A stretch of 41,104 nucleotides of DNA from DASYYE01 sp035946955 (lineage in GTDB: Bacteria > Actinomycetota > Actinomycetes > Streptosporangiales > Streptosporangiaceae): positions 1 to 41,104 of the forward strand of contig DASYYE010000130.1 in assembly GCA_035946955.1 (NCBI GenBank), read 5' to 3'. Shown one piece after another: positions 31,141-38,687 of this stretch. Below the pieces are notes generated by a model that worked only from the letters and a program-made list of their open reading frames with translations, ran no database searches and was not told the DNA's origin. The position numbers and the translations under genes were made by a program. Within the stretch, counting starts at the first letter, position 1. Each line of letters starts with the position of its first letter.

Positions 31141-32580
31141 ATGTTCGTCAACCGCATGCCGCGCTACGACATCCTGTCGCCCGACGCGATCGGCGTCCTC
31201 GACGCTGGCTGGCGGCGCATCGTCTCCGAGCTGGGGGTTCAGTTCGCCAAGCCGGAAGCGGTCGAGCTGTTCCACAAGGCGGGACAGCGGACAGACGGTG
31301 ATGTCGTGTACCTCGACCCGGACTTCGTGCTCGAGCAGGTGGGCAAGGCGCCGCGGGAGTTCGAGGTACAGGCCCGCAACCCGGCCAACAACATCCGCGT
31401 CGGCGGGGACGGCATGGCCTTCGGCGCCGTCTACGGATCACCGTTCATCCGGGAAGGCGATGTGCGCAGGGACGCGACCCTCGCGGACTTCCGCCAGCTC
31501 GCCATGCTGGCGCAGTCGTTCCCCGAACTGGACTCCGCGGGCGGGGTGATCTGCGAGCCGAACGACGCTCCGCTCGACTCCCGGCACCTCGACATGGTCT
31601 TCGCGCTGCAGACCCTGACCGACAAGGTCTACATGGGCAACGTGGTCTCCGGGCCGAACGCGGCCGACACCATCAAGATGACCGAGATCCTGTTCGGGGG
31701 CAGATCCGTGATCGAGGCCACCCCGGCCACCATCTCGCTGATCAACTGCAACTCCCCGCTGCGCTGGGACGACCGGATGCTAGACGCCCAGTTCGAGTAC
31801 TGCGCGGCGGGCCAGCCGGTCGTGCTGACGCCGTTCCTGCTGATGGGGGCCATGTCACCGGTGAGCATTCCGGCAGCGCTCGTGCAGCAGCTCGCGGAGG
31901 CACTGTCCGGCATCGCGCTGGCGCAGCTCATCAGGCCCGGTTGCCCGGTCATCTTCGGCTCGTTCCTGTCCAACATCGACATGCAGTCGGGCTCACCGAG
32001 CTTCGGGACACCGGAGTCAGGGGTCGGGCTGCTGTGCACCGGACAGCTCGCCCGGCACTTCGGCCTGCCGTTCCGCACCGGTGGCGGCCTGTGCTCCAGC
32101 CAGACCTGCGACGCCCAGGCGGCCTATGAGTCCCTGATGACCCTGCTGCCCACGTTCCTCGCCGGCGCCAACTGGGTGATGCACGCGGCCGGCTGGCTGG
32201 AAGGCGGGCTGGTCTCCTGCTATGAGAAGTTCATCGTCGACATCGAGTTGCTGCGGATGCTGCGGGCCGAGTTCACCCCGCTCGAGATCGACGAGGCCTC
32301 ACTGGCGTTCGGGGCGCACGAGGAGGTCGGCCACGGCGGGCACTTCCTCGGGGCGCAGCACACGATGGAACGGTTCCGCGAGTGCTTCTACCGTCCGCTG
32401 CTGTCCTCGACCGCCAATTACGAACGCTGGCTCAAACTGGGCGGCAAGGACGCCACCGTCAGGGCCGGGGAGGTCTGCCGCGCCAAGCTCGCGGAGTACC
32501 AGCCGCCGCCGCTGGACGATGCGGTCCGTGCCGAACTAGCGGACTTCGTCGCCCGCCGCCGCGCTGAGCTCGGCGACTGA
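31141..32580 (+). CDS. Non-pyrrolysine MttB-family methyltransferase (glycine betaine type likely)
   Basis: A 479-residue TIM-barrel protein of the trimethylamine methyltransferase family (COG5598). Recognisable stretches are GWRRIVSELGVQFAKPEA, GSPFIREGDVRRDATLADF, VISLINCNSPLRWDD-like (here ISLINCNSPLRWDD), PFLLMGAMSPVSIPAALVQQ, FGSFLSNIDMQSGSPSFGTP and HEEVGHGGHFLGAQHTMERF. There is no in-frame stop, so it is the non-pyrrolysine type, whose studied members demethylate quaternary amines such as glycine betaine, proline betaine and carnitine. It would pass one methyl to the divergently encoded corrinoid protein. ATG 31141 follows GAGGTGG; GTG 31117 is the alternative start. Glycine betaine is favoured because of the BetA-like neighbour. 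Confidence 0.9.
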   Translation: MFVNRMPRYDILSPDAIGVLDAGWRRIVSELGVQFAKPEAVELFHKAGQRTDGDVVYLDPDFVLEQVGKAPREFEVQARNPANNIRVGGDGMAFGAVYGSPFIREGDVRRDATLADFRQLAMLAQSFPELDSAGGVICEPNDAPLDSRHLDMVFALQTLTDKVYMGNVVSGPNAADTIKMTEILFGGRSVIEATPATISLINCNSPLRWDDRMLDAQFEYCAAGQPVVLTPFLLMGAMSPVSIPAALVQQLAEALSGIALAQLIRPGCPVIFGSFLSNIDMQSGSPSFGTPESGVGLLCTGQLARHFGLPFRTGGGLCSSQTCDAQAAYESLMTLLPTFLAGANWVMHAAGWLEGGLVSCYEKFIVDIELLRMLRAEFTPLEIDEASLAFGAHEEVGHGGHFLGAQHTMERFRECFYRPLLSSTANYERWLKLGGKDATVRAGEVCRAKLAEYQPPPLDDAVRAELADFVARRRAELGD

Positions 32581-32598
32581 GCGCAGGAAACGCCCTGG

Positions 32599-34266
32599 TC
32601 AGGCTGGGTCCAGCTGGTCCTTGTGGTGGCGGTAGAACTCGAGGGGCTCAGGGGGCAGTGGCGTGTTCCCAAGGATCAGGTCCGCTGACTTCTCGGCCAT
32701 CATCATCACCGGCGCGTAGATGTTGCCGTTGGTGACGTACGGCATCGCCGAGGCGTCCACGACCCGCAGGCCCGCCACGCCGTGCACCCTCATCGTCGCC
32801 GGGTCGGTGACTGACCCTTCGGTGGTGCCCATCTTGGCTGTGCAGGAGGGGTGCAGCGCAGTCTCGGCGTCCCTGGCGACCCAGTCGAGGACCTGCTCGC
32901 CGGTCTCGACCGCCGCCCCCGGCGACAACTCGCCGTCGTTGTAGGGAGCGAAGGCGGGCTGGCTCAGGATGTCCCTGGCCACACGGACCGCCTCCACCCA
33001 TTCCCGGCGGTCCTGCGAGGTGGACAGGTAGTTGAACCTGATCGCCGGGTGGACGCGGGGGTCAGCGGACCTGACTCGCACCGACCCCCTCGCATCGGAG
33101 TACATCGGGCCGACGTGGACCTGGTAGCCGTGGCCACCTGCGGGGACAGAGCCGTCGTAGCGGATCGCGACCGGCAGGAAATGGAACATCAGGTTGGGAT
33201 AGTCCACATCGCCGTTGCTCCGCACGAACCCCCCGCCCTCGAAGTGGTTGGTGGCGCCCGGGCCCCGACGGAAGAAGAGCCAGTTGGCACCTATCCAGGG
33301 ACGGTTGCGCCACTTCAGCGCGGGCTGGACCGAGACCGGCAGTTTGCAGCCGTACTGGATGTAGGCCTCGAGGTGGTCCTGCAGGTTCTCGCCGACGCCT
33401 GGCAGGTCCGCCACCACGCCGATGCCGAGGGCTGCGAGCAGGTGGGCGCCGCCGATGCCGGAGACCTGCAGTAGCTGGGGCGAGTTGATCGCGCCACCAC
33501 ACAGGACCACCTCGCCGCCGAGTGCGCGGCGGACCCCGCCGGGCCCGGCCGAGTACTCGACGCCGACGGCGCGAGTGCCGTTGAAGAGGATCCTGGTCAC
33601 AAACGCCCGGCACTTCACCTCCAGGTTGGGCCGGGTCATGACGGGATGCAGGTAGGCGCGGGCCGCGGACAACCGCCTCCCGCGGTGGATGTTGCGGTCG
33701 AACGGCGCGAACCCCTCCTGCCGGTAGCCGTTGACGTCGTCGGTCAGCGCATAACCCGCCTGCTGCACGGCCTCGAAGAAGGCCTTGAACAGCGGGCTCG
33801 TGGCCGGGCCCCGTTCCAGCACCAGCGGCCCTTCATGACCGCGCCATTCCCCTCCGCCCGCCAGGCAGGTCTCCATCTTCTTGAAGTACGGCAGGCAGTG
33901 CGCGAAGTCCCAGGTCTGCATCCCTGGGTCGGCCGCCCATCGCTGGTAGTCGAGCGGGTTGCCCCGCTGGAAGATCATCCCGTTGATGCTGCTCGATCCG
34001 CCGAGCACTTTCCCGCGGGCGTGGTAGATGCGGCGGCCGCCCATGAACGGCTCCGGCTCTGATTCATACTTCCAGTCATAGAACCGGTTCCCGATCGGAT
34101 AGGTCAGGGCCGCGGGCATGTGGACGAAGAAGTCCCATACGTAGTCGGGCCGTCCCGCCTCGAGCACCAGCACCCGGTTGGCCGGGTCGGCGCTGAGCCG
34201 GCTGGCCAGGGCGCTGCCCGCTGAGCCGCCGCCGATGATGACGAAGTCGTACTGCGTAGCGCTCAC
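32599..34266 (-). CDS. betA: Choline dehydrogenase-like GMC oxidoreductase
   Basis: A 555-residue GMC flavoprotein. FAD motif GGGSAG (12-17), GMC signature 1 (RGKVLGGSSSINGM), signature 2 (GAINSPQLLQVSGIG) and the active-site region HPSCTAKMG are present. Several stretches match what I recall of E. coli BetA closely: MPAALTYPIGNRFYDWKYE, GPLVLERGPATSPLFKAF, NLQDHLEAYIQYGCK and MFHFLPVAIRYDGS. It oxidises choline to betaine aldehyde, normally with membrane electron acceptors. Start GTG 34266 has an excellent AAGGAGGT site. It is convergent with the MttB-family gene (18 nt between stops) and divergent from the cyclohydrolase gene. BetA identity is probable, but GMC substrates vary. Confidence 0.85.
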   Translation of the reverse strand: MSATQYDFVIIGGGSAGSALASRLSADPANRVLVLEAGRPDYVWDFFVHMPAALTYPIGNRFYDWKYESEPEPFMGGRRIYHARGKVLGGSSSINGMIFQRGNPLDYQRWAADPGMQTWDFAHCLPYFKKMETCLAGGGEWRGHEGPLVLERGPATSPLFKAFFEAVQQAGYALTDDVNGYRQEGFAPFDRNIHRGRRLSAARAYLHPVMTRPNLEVKCRAFVTRILFNGTRAVGVEYSAGPGGVRRALGGEVVLCGGAINSPQLLQVSGIGGAHLLAALGIGVVADLPGVGENLQDHLEAYIQYGCKLPVSVQPALKWRNRPWIGANWLFFRRGPGATNHFEGGGFVRSNGDVDYPNLMFHFLPVAIRYDGSVPAGGHGYQVHVGPMYSDARGSVRVRSADPRVHPAIRFNYLSTSQDRREWVEAVRVARDILSQPAFAPYNDGELSPGAAVETGEQVLDWVARDAETALHPSCTAKMGTTEGSVTDPATMRVHGVAGLRVVDASAMPYVTNGNIYAPVMMMAEKSADLILGNTPLPPEPLEFYRHHKDQLDPA

Positions 34267-34286
34267 CGGAACCTCCTTCCTGCCTG

Positions 34287-34328
34287 GGCCGCGCCGGTTT
34301 GGCCGCGCCGGTTTGGCCGCGCCGGTTT
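34287..34328. repeat. Three perfect 14-bp tandem repeats
   Basis: GGCCGCGCCGGTTT occurs three times head to tail (34287-34300, 34301-34314, 34315-34328), followed by GCTAGCC. The array lies in the 107-nt divergent gap between betA and the cyclohydrolase gene, just upstream of the betA ribosome binding site. Each unit contains the partial palindrome CCGCGCCGG. It may be an operator array, or a slippage-prone site that tunes betA. Confidence 0.9.
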
Positions 34329-34373
34329 GCTAGCCTCGTCCGCACGTTCTTCAGCGGCGGAGTCGGGGCGCGC

Positions 34374-35021
34374 ATGGCCATAGGTGATCAGGTTGTGGCC
34401 GCATATCTCGACGAACTGGCGGATCGCAGGCCCGTCCCTGGTGGGGGCGCTGCGGCGGCGCTTCATGTGGCCCAGGGCGCCGCGCTGTTGTGCATGGTCG
34501 GCCGATACAGCGATGGTGCCAGGCAGGAGGCGGAGGCGGAAGCCATCCGGGAAAGCGTGCTGGCCGGGGAGGGACTGCGCCGCACAGCGCTCAGGCTGGC
34601 GGATGAGGATGCCGAGGCGTTCTCACGAGTGGCCGTTGCCTATGCCGCACCAAAGGAGACCGAAGCCGAGCGGGAGGCCCGCCGTACCGCGATTGCCAGC
34701 ACGCTGGCCAGTGCAACCCGGCCTGCCGCCGACTTGGTGTGCGTCGCCGGCGAAGTCGTGCGCCTGGCTCAGCGGCTGGCCGGGGCTGCCAACAAGAACC
34801 TCGCCGCGGACCTGGCTGCCGCGGTAGAGGCCACCCGTGCCGGGGGCGCTACCGCGCGGATCAACATACTGGCGAACCTCAGCGGCATCAGCGACCCGGC
34901 CCTGATCGCGGAATTCCGCGAGGCCGCCGACGCCGCGGCCGGCATCGTCACCGCTGCGGAGCGGGTCTCGGAGACCATAGTGCGCCAGATCACCGAGGCC
35001 CCGCCGGGCCAGCGACGTTGA
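34374..35021 (+). CDS. fchA: Cyclodeaminase/cyclohydrolase family protein (FchA-like)
   Basis: A 215-residue helical protein of the FTCD C-terminal/FchA family. VVAAYLDELADRRPVPGGGAAAALH (the PxPGGGxxxA stretch is the folate-binding signature), ADEDAEAFSRVAVAY, and a late helix with AANKNLAADLAAAVEATRAGG plus ARINILANL are all typical. FchA converts 5,10-methenyl-THF to 10-formyl-THF. In this island it fits between methyl-THF oxidation and Fhs. Start ATG 34374 is taken from family alignment; in-frame codons back to 34299 are not family-like. The alternative, formiminotransferase cyclodeaminase activity in histidine breakdown, is unlikely without the other domain or hut genes nearby. Confidence 0.85.
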   Translation: MAIGDQVVAAYLDELADRRPVPGGGAAAALHVAQGAALLCMVGRYSDGARQEAEAEAIRESVLAGEGLRRTALRLADEDAEAFSRVAVAYAAPKETEAEREARRTAIASTLASATRPAADLVCVAGEVVRLAQRLAGAANKNLAADLAAAVEATRAGGATARINILANLSGISDPALIAEFREAADAAAGIVTAAERVSETIVRQITEAPPGQRR

Positions 35022-35185
35022 TACCGATGTCGCTTCCGCGGCCACGAAGACACGCCTCGCCAGGGAATGTGGCGGCGGCCCGTTCGTGGGCTTGGGCGTG
35101 AGAGCAGGTGGCGCGCAGCCGTCGCGCCGCTCACGACCCGCGCCCTTCGCCTTTTGGGCACTCCAGGCACAAGAAGGTTTCGTAA

Positions 35186-35213
35186 TTGCGTGCACACTCC
35201 GCGTTGGTAACAT
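35186..35213 (+). promoter_or_regulatory. Promoter of the LuxR-family gene
   Basis: TTGCGT (35186-35191) and TAACAT (35208-35213) are spaced 16 bp, with the start codon about 19 nt beyond. The remaining part of the 210-nt gap after fchA shows no other clear signal. Confidence 0.5.
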
Positions 35214-35231
35214 CGGCTTCGTCTCGTCACG

Positions 35232-38075
35232 GTGGGGTGGCAGGTGGCGCGTGCAGTGGTCGGTCGCGATGTCGAAGAGGCCCGGCTGCGTGCGCTGGTG
35301 CGAGACGTCGCTGCTGGCCAGGGCCGGTCGGTGCTGGTCGAGGGAGAGCCGGGTATCGGGAAGTCGGCGCTGGTCTCGGCCGGGCTCTCGGAGGCAGCCG
35401 GGCTGAGGTGCCGGTTGCTGCGCGGAGCCGCCGACGAGTTCGGCGGGCGGTTCCCGCTGCGGGTGCTGCTGGACTGCTTCGCCCGCCACGGCGTCAGCGA
35501 CCTGGCCGCCATGACCGGTGGCGAATCGAGCAACGTGGTCAGCGGCTCCTACGACCCTGTGCTGGCCGCGATGGAGCAACTGCTGGAGGTCGTGGACAGG
35601 CTGTGCGCCGAGTCGCCGGTCGTGCTGGCGGTCGACGACCTCCAGTGGGCCGACGAGCCGAGCCTGACTGTGTGGGCGCAACTGAGCAGGTCGGTAAGCC
35701 AGTTGCCACTGCTGCTGGTGGCGGCCTGCCGCCCGGAGCCGCTCCGCATGGAGCTGGCGGGGCTGCGCCGGGCGCTGCACGCCCAGGGTGCGGTGATGAT
35801 GCGGCTCGGGCCGCTGTCGCGCAAGGACACGGTCGCGCTCCTTGCTGACCTGGTCGGCGCCCCGCCGGGGCCCGGTCTCATCCGGCTGGCGGTCCAGGCG
35901 GGCGGCAACCCGCTCTATGTCCGCGAACTGGTTGACGTGCTGGCCAGGGAGGGCCGGCTGAGGGTCGAGCCGGGTGTAGCCGCCGAGGTCGAGCGCGACG
36001 GCGCGGTGGGTGTCCCGGTCTCGCTGCGGGCGGCGATCGACGGCCGGATCGAATCCATGTCGCAGGCCACCCAGCGGGTGTTGCGGTCGGCCGCGATGCT
36101 GGGGTCTGGGTTCTCCGTGGCCGAACTGGCCACCGTGCTCGGACGCCCGCCCGCGGACCTGGCCGATGCGCTGATGGAGGCATACCAGGCGAACGTCCTG
36201 GTGGACCGGGGCGGGCAGACCGTGTTCCGGCATCCGCTGATCAGGCAGGCGCTGTATGAGGGGGTACCGGAAGGCCTGCGCGCGGCACTGCACCGGCAGG
36301 CAGCGCAGGCACTCGCCGACGCTGGCGTGCCGGTAGAGCGGGTCGCCGAACACCTCGGGCTTGCCTCGGGCGTGATGGACTCCTGGACGCTGGACTGGCT
36401 GGTGGCCAACGGTGCCGCGCTGGTGAACCGCGCGTCCCAGCCCGCGATCGACCTGCTCAGCCGCGCCGCGGAGCACGTCCCCAGGACTGACCCACGCCGC
36501 GAGGTGATCGAGAGCTGGATGGTCGCGGCGCTGCGGAGGATGTTGCGGTTCGGCGACCTGCGGCGATGGGCACGTGCCGCGCTGGCCAGTGACGGCATCA
36601 GCGCCGAGCACCGGCTGGAGATGTCGTGGGCACTGGCCTATTCGCTGCTGTATTCCGATCCCCCCGAGGGGGCCAGGGTCGCGCGGGAGGCGCTGGCCAG
36701 TGGCGACGTGGGACGGTGGGGGGCCAGGGTACGTTCGGTGTATGCGCTGATCCTGGCCGCGGACCGGCACTGCGGCGATGCTGACGCGGCGATCGGTGAC
36801 GCGTACGCCGCAAGCGAGCGGGCGGGTGACCGCTGGGCGATGGCCACCGCCCTGCACGCCGAGGCGCTGATCCTCCGGCAGAGTGACATCTCCATGGCCG
36901 TCGACCGGTTCGAGCGGGCGCTCGCCCTGATGGGGGACGACCCGCGGGCCGCCGACCAGCGGATGGCGGTGCAGTCCAACCTCATCAGGCACCTCGGTGC
37001 CATGGGCCGGATGGAGGAGGCGGACGCGACCCTCGCGGACATGCTTGCCTTCGGCGCGAAATACCCATCTGCGATGTCGCAGAGCCGGGCGCAGGTCTAT
37101 GCCGCGCAGCGGCACTACGACATCGGCCAGTGGGACGACGCCCTGGCCGAGCTGGAGTCCGTGGAGCCACGTCCCGAGCACGGCTACATCACCGTGATGG
37201 GACTCAGCACCGGGGCGCTGATCGCCGGCCACCGAGACGACCGGCCCGCGATGGCGGCGCAGCTCGGCCTCCTCGCCGACATGCCCATATCCGAGCAGGT
37301 CGTCCGCAGCTTCTCCGCCTGGGTGGTCCTGGCCCGCGCGCTGGCCGCCGAACGCGACGGGCGGCTGGACCAGGCGTTCGGGGTGCTGGCACCGAGGATT
37401 GACCCGGAGTTGGACGTCGACGTGGGGGACCGGTTCCGCTGGATCTCGGAGCTCGTCCGCATCGCGGTCGCGGTCGGCGAACGGGACGTGGCGGCGGCCG
37501 CGACCAGGCTGGCGGCGGGAGACGCGGCACGCGAAGGGTTGCCGGTCCAGATAGCAGCCGCCGACGCCTGCCAGGGACTGCTCACCGGTGACCCGGCGCC
37601 GCTTCTCGCCGCGGCCGAAGGCTTCCTGACCGTCCGCTGGTCCCTGGACCGCGGGATGGCGCTGGAGAACGCCGCGGTCCTGCTCGGCGGACGCGGTGAG
37701 CTGGCGCAGGCACGCGTCACAGCCGCCACCGCGATGCAGGAGTACACCACGCTGGCCGCCAACTGGGATCTGACCAGGATGGAGGCCCGGATGCGCAAGT
37801 TCGGCATCCGCCGCGGGCCGCGTGGGCCGCGGGGCCGGCCGTCAGCCGGGTGGGACGCGCTGACCCCGACCGAACTGCGGGTCGCCTTCTTCGTCGCCGA
37901 CGGGCTGTCCAACCCCGCCGTCGCGGCGGAACTGTTCCTGTCCAGGCGGACGGTGCAGACCCACGTGTCGCACATCCTGGCGAAACTGGGTGCCCGCTCG
38001 CGGGCGGAAGTGGCGGGCGAAGCGGTGAAGCACCGCGGCGACCTGCCTGCTCCCGGGTCTAAGACAGCCAGCTGA
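35232..38075 (+). CDS. LuxR-family regulator with AAA/STAND ATPase domain
   Basis: A 947-residue LAL-type regulator. An N-terminal ATPase has Walker A GEPGIGKSAL (38-47) and Walker B VVLAVDDLQWAD (130-141), with the later GGNPLYVRELVDVLAREGRL block. A long helical TPR-like middle follows. The C-terminal LuxR helix-turn-helix (about residues 876-932) contains LTPTELRVAFFVADGLSNPA and LFLSRRTVQTHVSHILAKLG. Such proteins are ATP-dependent activators, often of secondary metabolism or carbon use. Starts at GTG 35232 or GTG 35244 are both possible. Its target is not evident; it follows the C1 island, but nothing links it to that. It is a close paralogue of the partial gene at the right edge. Confidence 0.9.
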   Translation: MGWQVARAVVGRDVEEARLRALVRDVAAGQGRSVLVEGEPGIGKSALVSAGLSEAAGLRCRLLRGAADEFGGRFPLRVLLDCFARHGVSDLAAMTGGESSNVVSGSYDPVLAAMEQLLEVVDRLCAESPVVLAVDDLQWADEPSLTVWAQLSRSVSQLPLLLVAACRPEPLRMELAGLRRALHAQGAVMMRLGPLSRKDTVALLADLVGAPPGPGLIRLAVQAGGNPLYVRELVDVLAREGRLRVEPGVAAEVERDGAVGVPVSLRAAIDGRIESMSQATQRVLRSAAMLGSGFSVAELATVLGRPPADLADALMEAYQANVLVDRGGQTVFRHPLIRQALYEGVPEGLRAALHRQAAQALADAGVPVERVAEHLGLASGVMDSWTLDWLVANGAALVNRASQPAIDLLSRAAEHVPRTDPRREVIESWMVAALRRMLRFGDLRRWARAALASDGISAEHRLEMSWALAYSLLYSDPPEGARVAREALASGDVGRWGARVRSVYALILAADRHCGDADAAIGDAYAASERAGDRWAMATALHAEALILRQSDISMAVDRFERALALMGDDPRAADQRMAVQSNLIRHLGAMGRMEEADATLADMLAFGAKYPSAMSQSRAQVYAAQRHYDIGQWDDALAELESVEPRPEHGYITVMGLSTGALIAGHRDDRPAMAAQLGLLADMPISEQVVRSFSAWVVLARALAAERDGRLDQAFGVLAPRIDPELDVDVGDRFRWISELVRIAVAVGERDVAAAATRLAAGDAAREGLPVQIAAADACQGLLTGDPAPLLAAAEGFLTVRWSLDRGMALENAAVLLGGRGELAQARVTAATAMQEYTTLAANWDLTRMEARMRKFGIRRGPRGPRGRPSAGWDALTPTELRVAFFVADGLSNPAVAAELFLSRRTVQTHVSHILAKLGARSRAEVAGEAVKHRGDLPAPGSKTAS

Positions 38076-38117
38076 CGCTTGTTGTAAGCCACCCCGGGAG
38101 CTGGCTCGACCCGGATG

Positions 38118-38133
38118 TCCGCCAAATGGCGGA
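38118..38133. other. Hairpin with flanking direct repeats after the LuxR gene
   Basis: TCCGCC (38118-38123) and GGCGGA (38128-38133) enclose the tetranucleotide AAAT; GGATGT occurs on both sides in the same orientation. It lies 43 nt past the LuxR-family stop and 128 nt before the zinc-ribbon start, so it may be a terminator or an operator for the small gene. Confidence 0.45.
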
Positions 38134-38260
38134 TGTACTCAGCCGCCCGCTCGGCGAGGCTTAGGTCATGGCGACCAAGGACACAGCTCCCGGCCCGGGT
38201 CTGGTGCCCGGCAGCGCCCTCTGCCGCGCCGATGACGTGAAGGAACAGGAGGGCCGAACC

Positions 38261-38608
38261 ATGAGCACCACTTCCATGGTCCCTGGCCGTTTCCCCGCCA
38301 GTACGGTAACCACCCCCGAGCCAGGGTGGAACCTTTCATGGGCACGTAACCACATGCGGAACCTGCGCGAGGTCGGGGCTTCGTGGCAGCAGATCGGCGA
38401 AACCATCGGCTGGCACGACGACGCGGCCGCCATGGCGTTCGCCGCCGCCTCGGGGGCGCCCTGGCTGGACCCCGCGACCGGGCAGTGGCGCGAAGCGACC
38501 TTCAGCTGGCGCTGCCGCGCCTGCAGCAGGCGCATCGTAGACCGCAGCCCTGGCCTGGGCGCCGATTGCGGCCACACCGAGGACTGCTCACGTCGAGCCG
38601 CCGCCTAG
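38261..38608 (+). CDS. Small zinc-ribbon-like actinobacterial protein
   Basis: A 115-residue protein. A helix-turn-helix-like centre (HMRNLREVGASWQQIGETIGW) is followed by a short region (ATFSWRCRACSRRIVDRSP, then GADCGHTEDCSR) whose CxxC pair and later Cys/His residues look like a zinc ribbon. The type recurs in actinomycetes as an uncharacterised protein; DNA binding is possible but unproven. Start ATG 38261 has AGGAGGG 8 nt upstream; an upstream ATG at 38168 would add 31 residues without family character. The gene sits alone between two convergent LuxR-family paralogues. Confidence 0.7.
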   Translation: MSTTSMVPGRFPASTVTTPEPGWNLSWARNHMRNLREVGASWQQIGETIGWHDDAAAMAFAAASGAPWLDPATGQWREATFSWRCRACSRRIVDRSPGLGADCGHTEDCSRRAAA

Positions 38609-38687
38609 CCCCCTCCTGGCCTGACCGACGCCCCCGGCCCGCACCCACCCTCGACCTGCGCAGCACGTCCGGTCCGGCGGCCCGCGG

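Noticed and set aside
31141..32580. Pyrrolysine-containing MttB
   Set aside because: No in-frame TAG or other stop occurs in the gene and its length is already that of the whole family, so pyrrolysine is not used.
34374..35021. Histidine-degradation formiminotransferase cyclodeaminase
   Set aside because: Only the cyclodeaminase-type domain is present and no hut genes are nearby; the FchA role fits the adjacent C1 genes better.
34623..37232. 869-codon minus-strand open frame
   Set aside because: Antisense to fchA and the LuxR-family gene, composition typical of a shadow frame.
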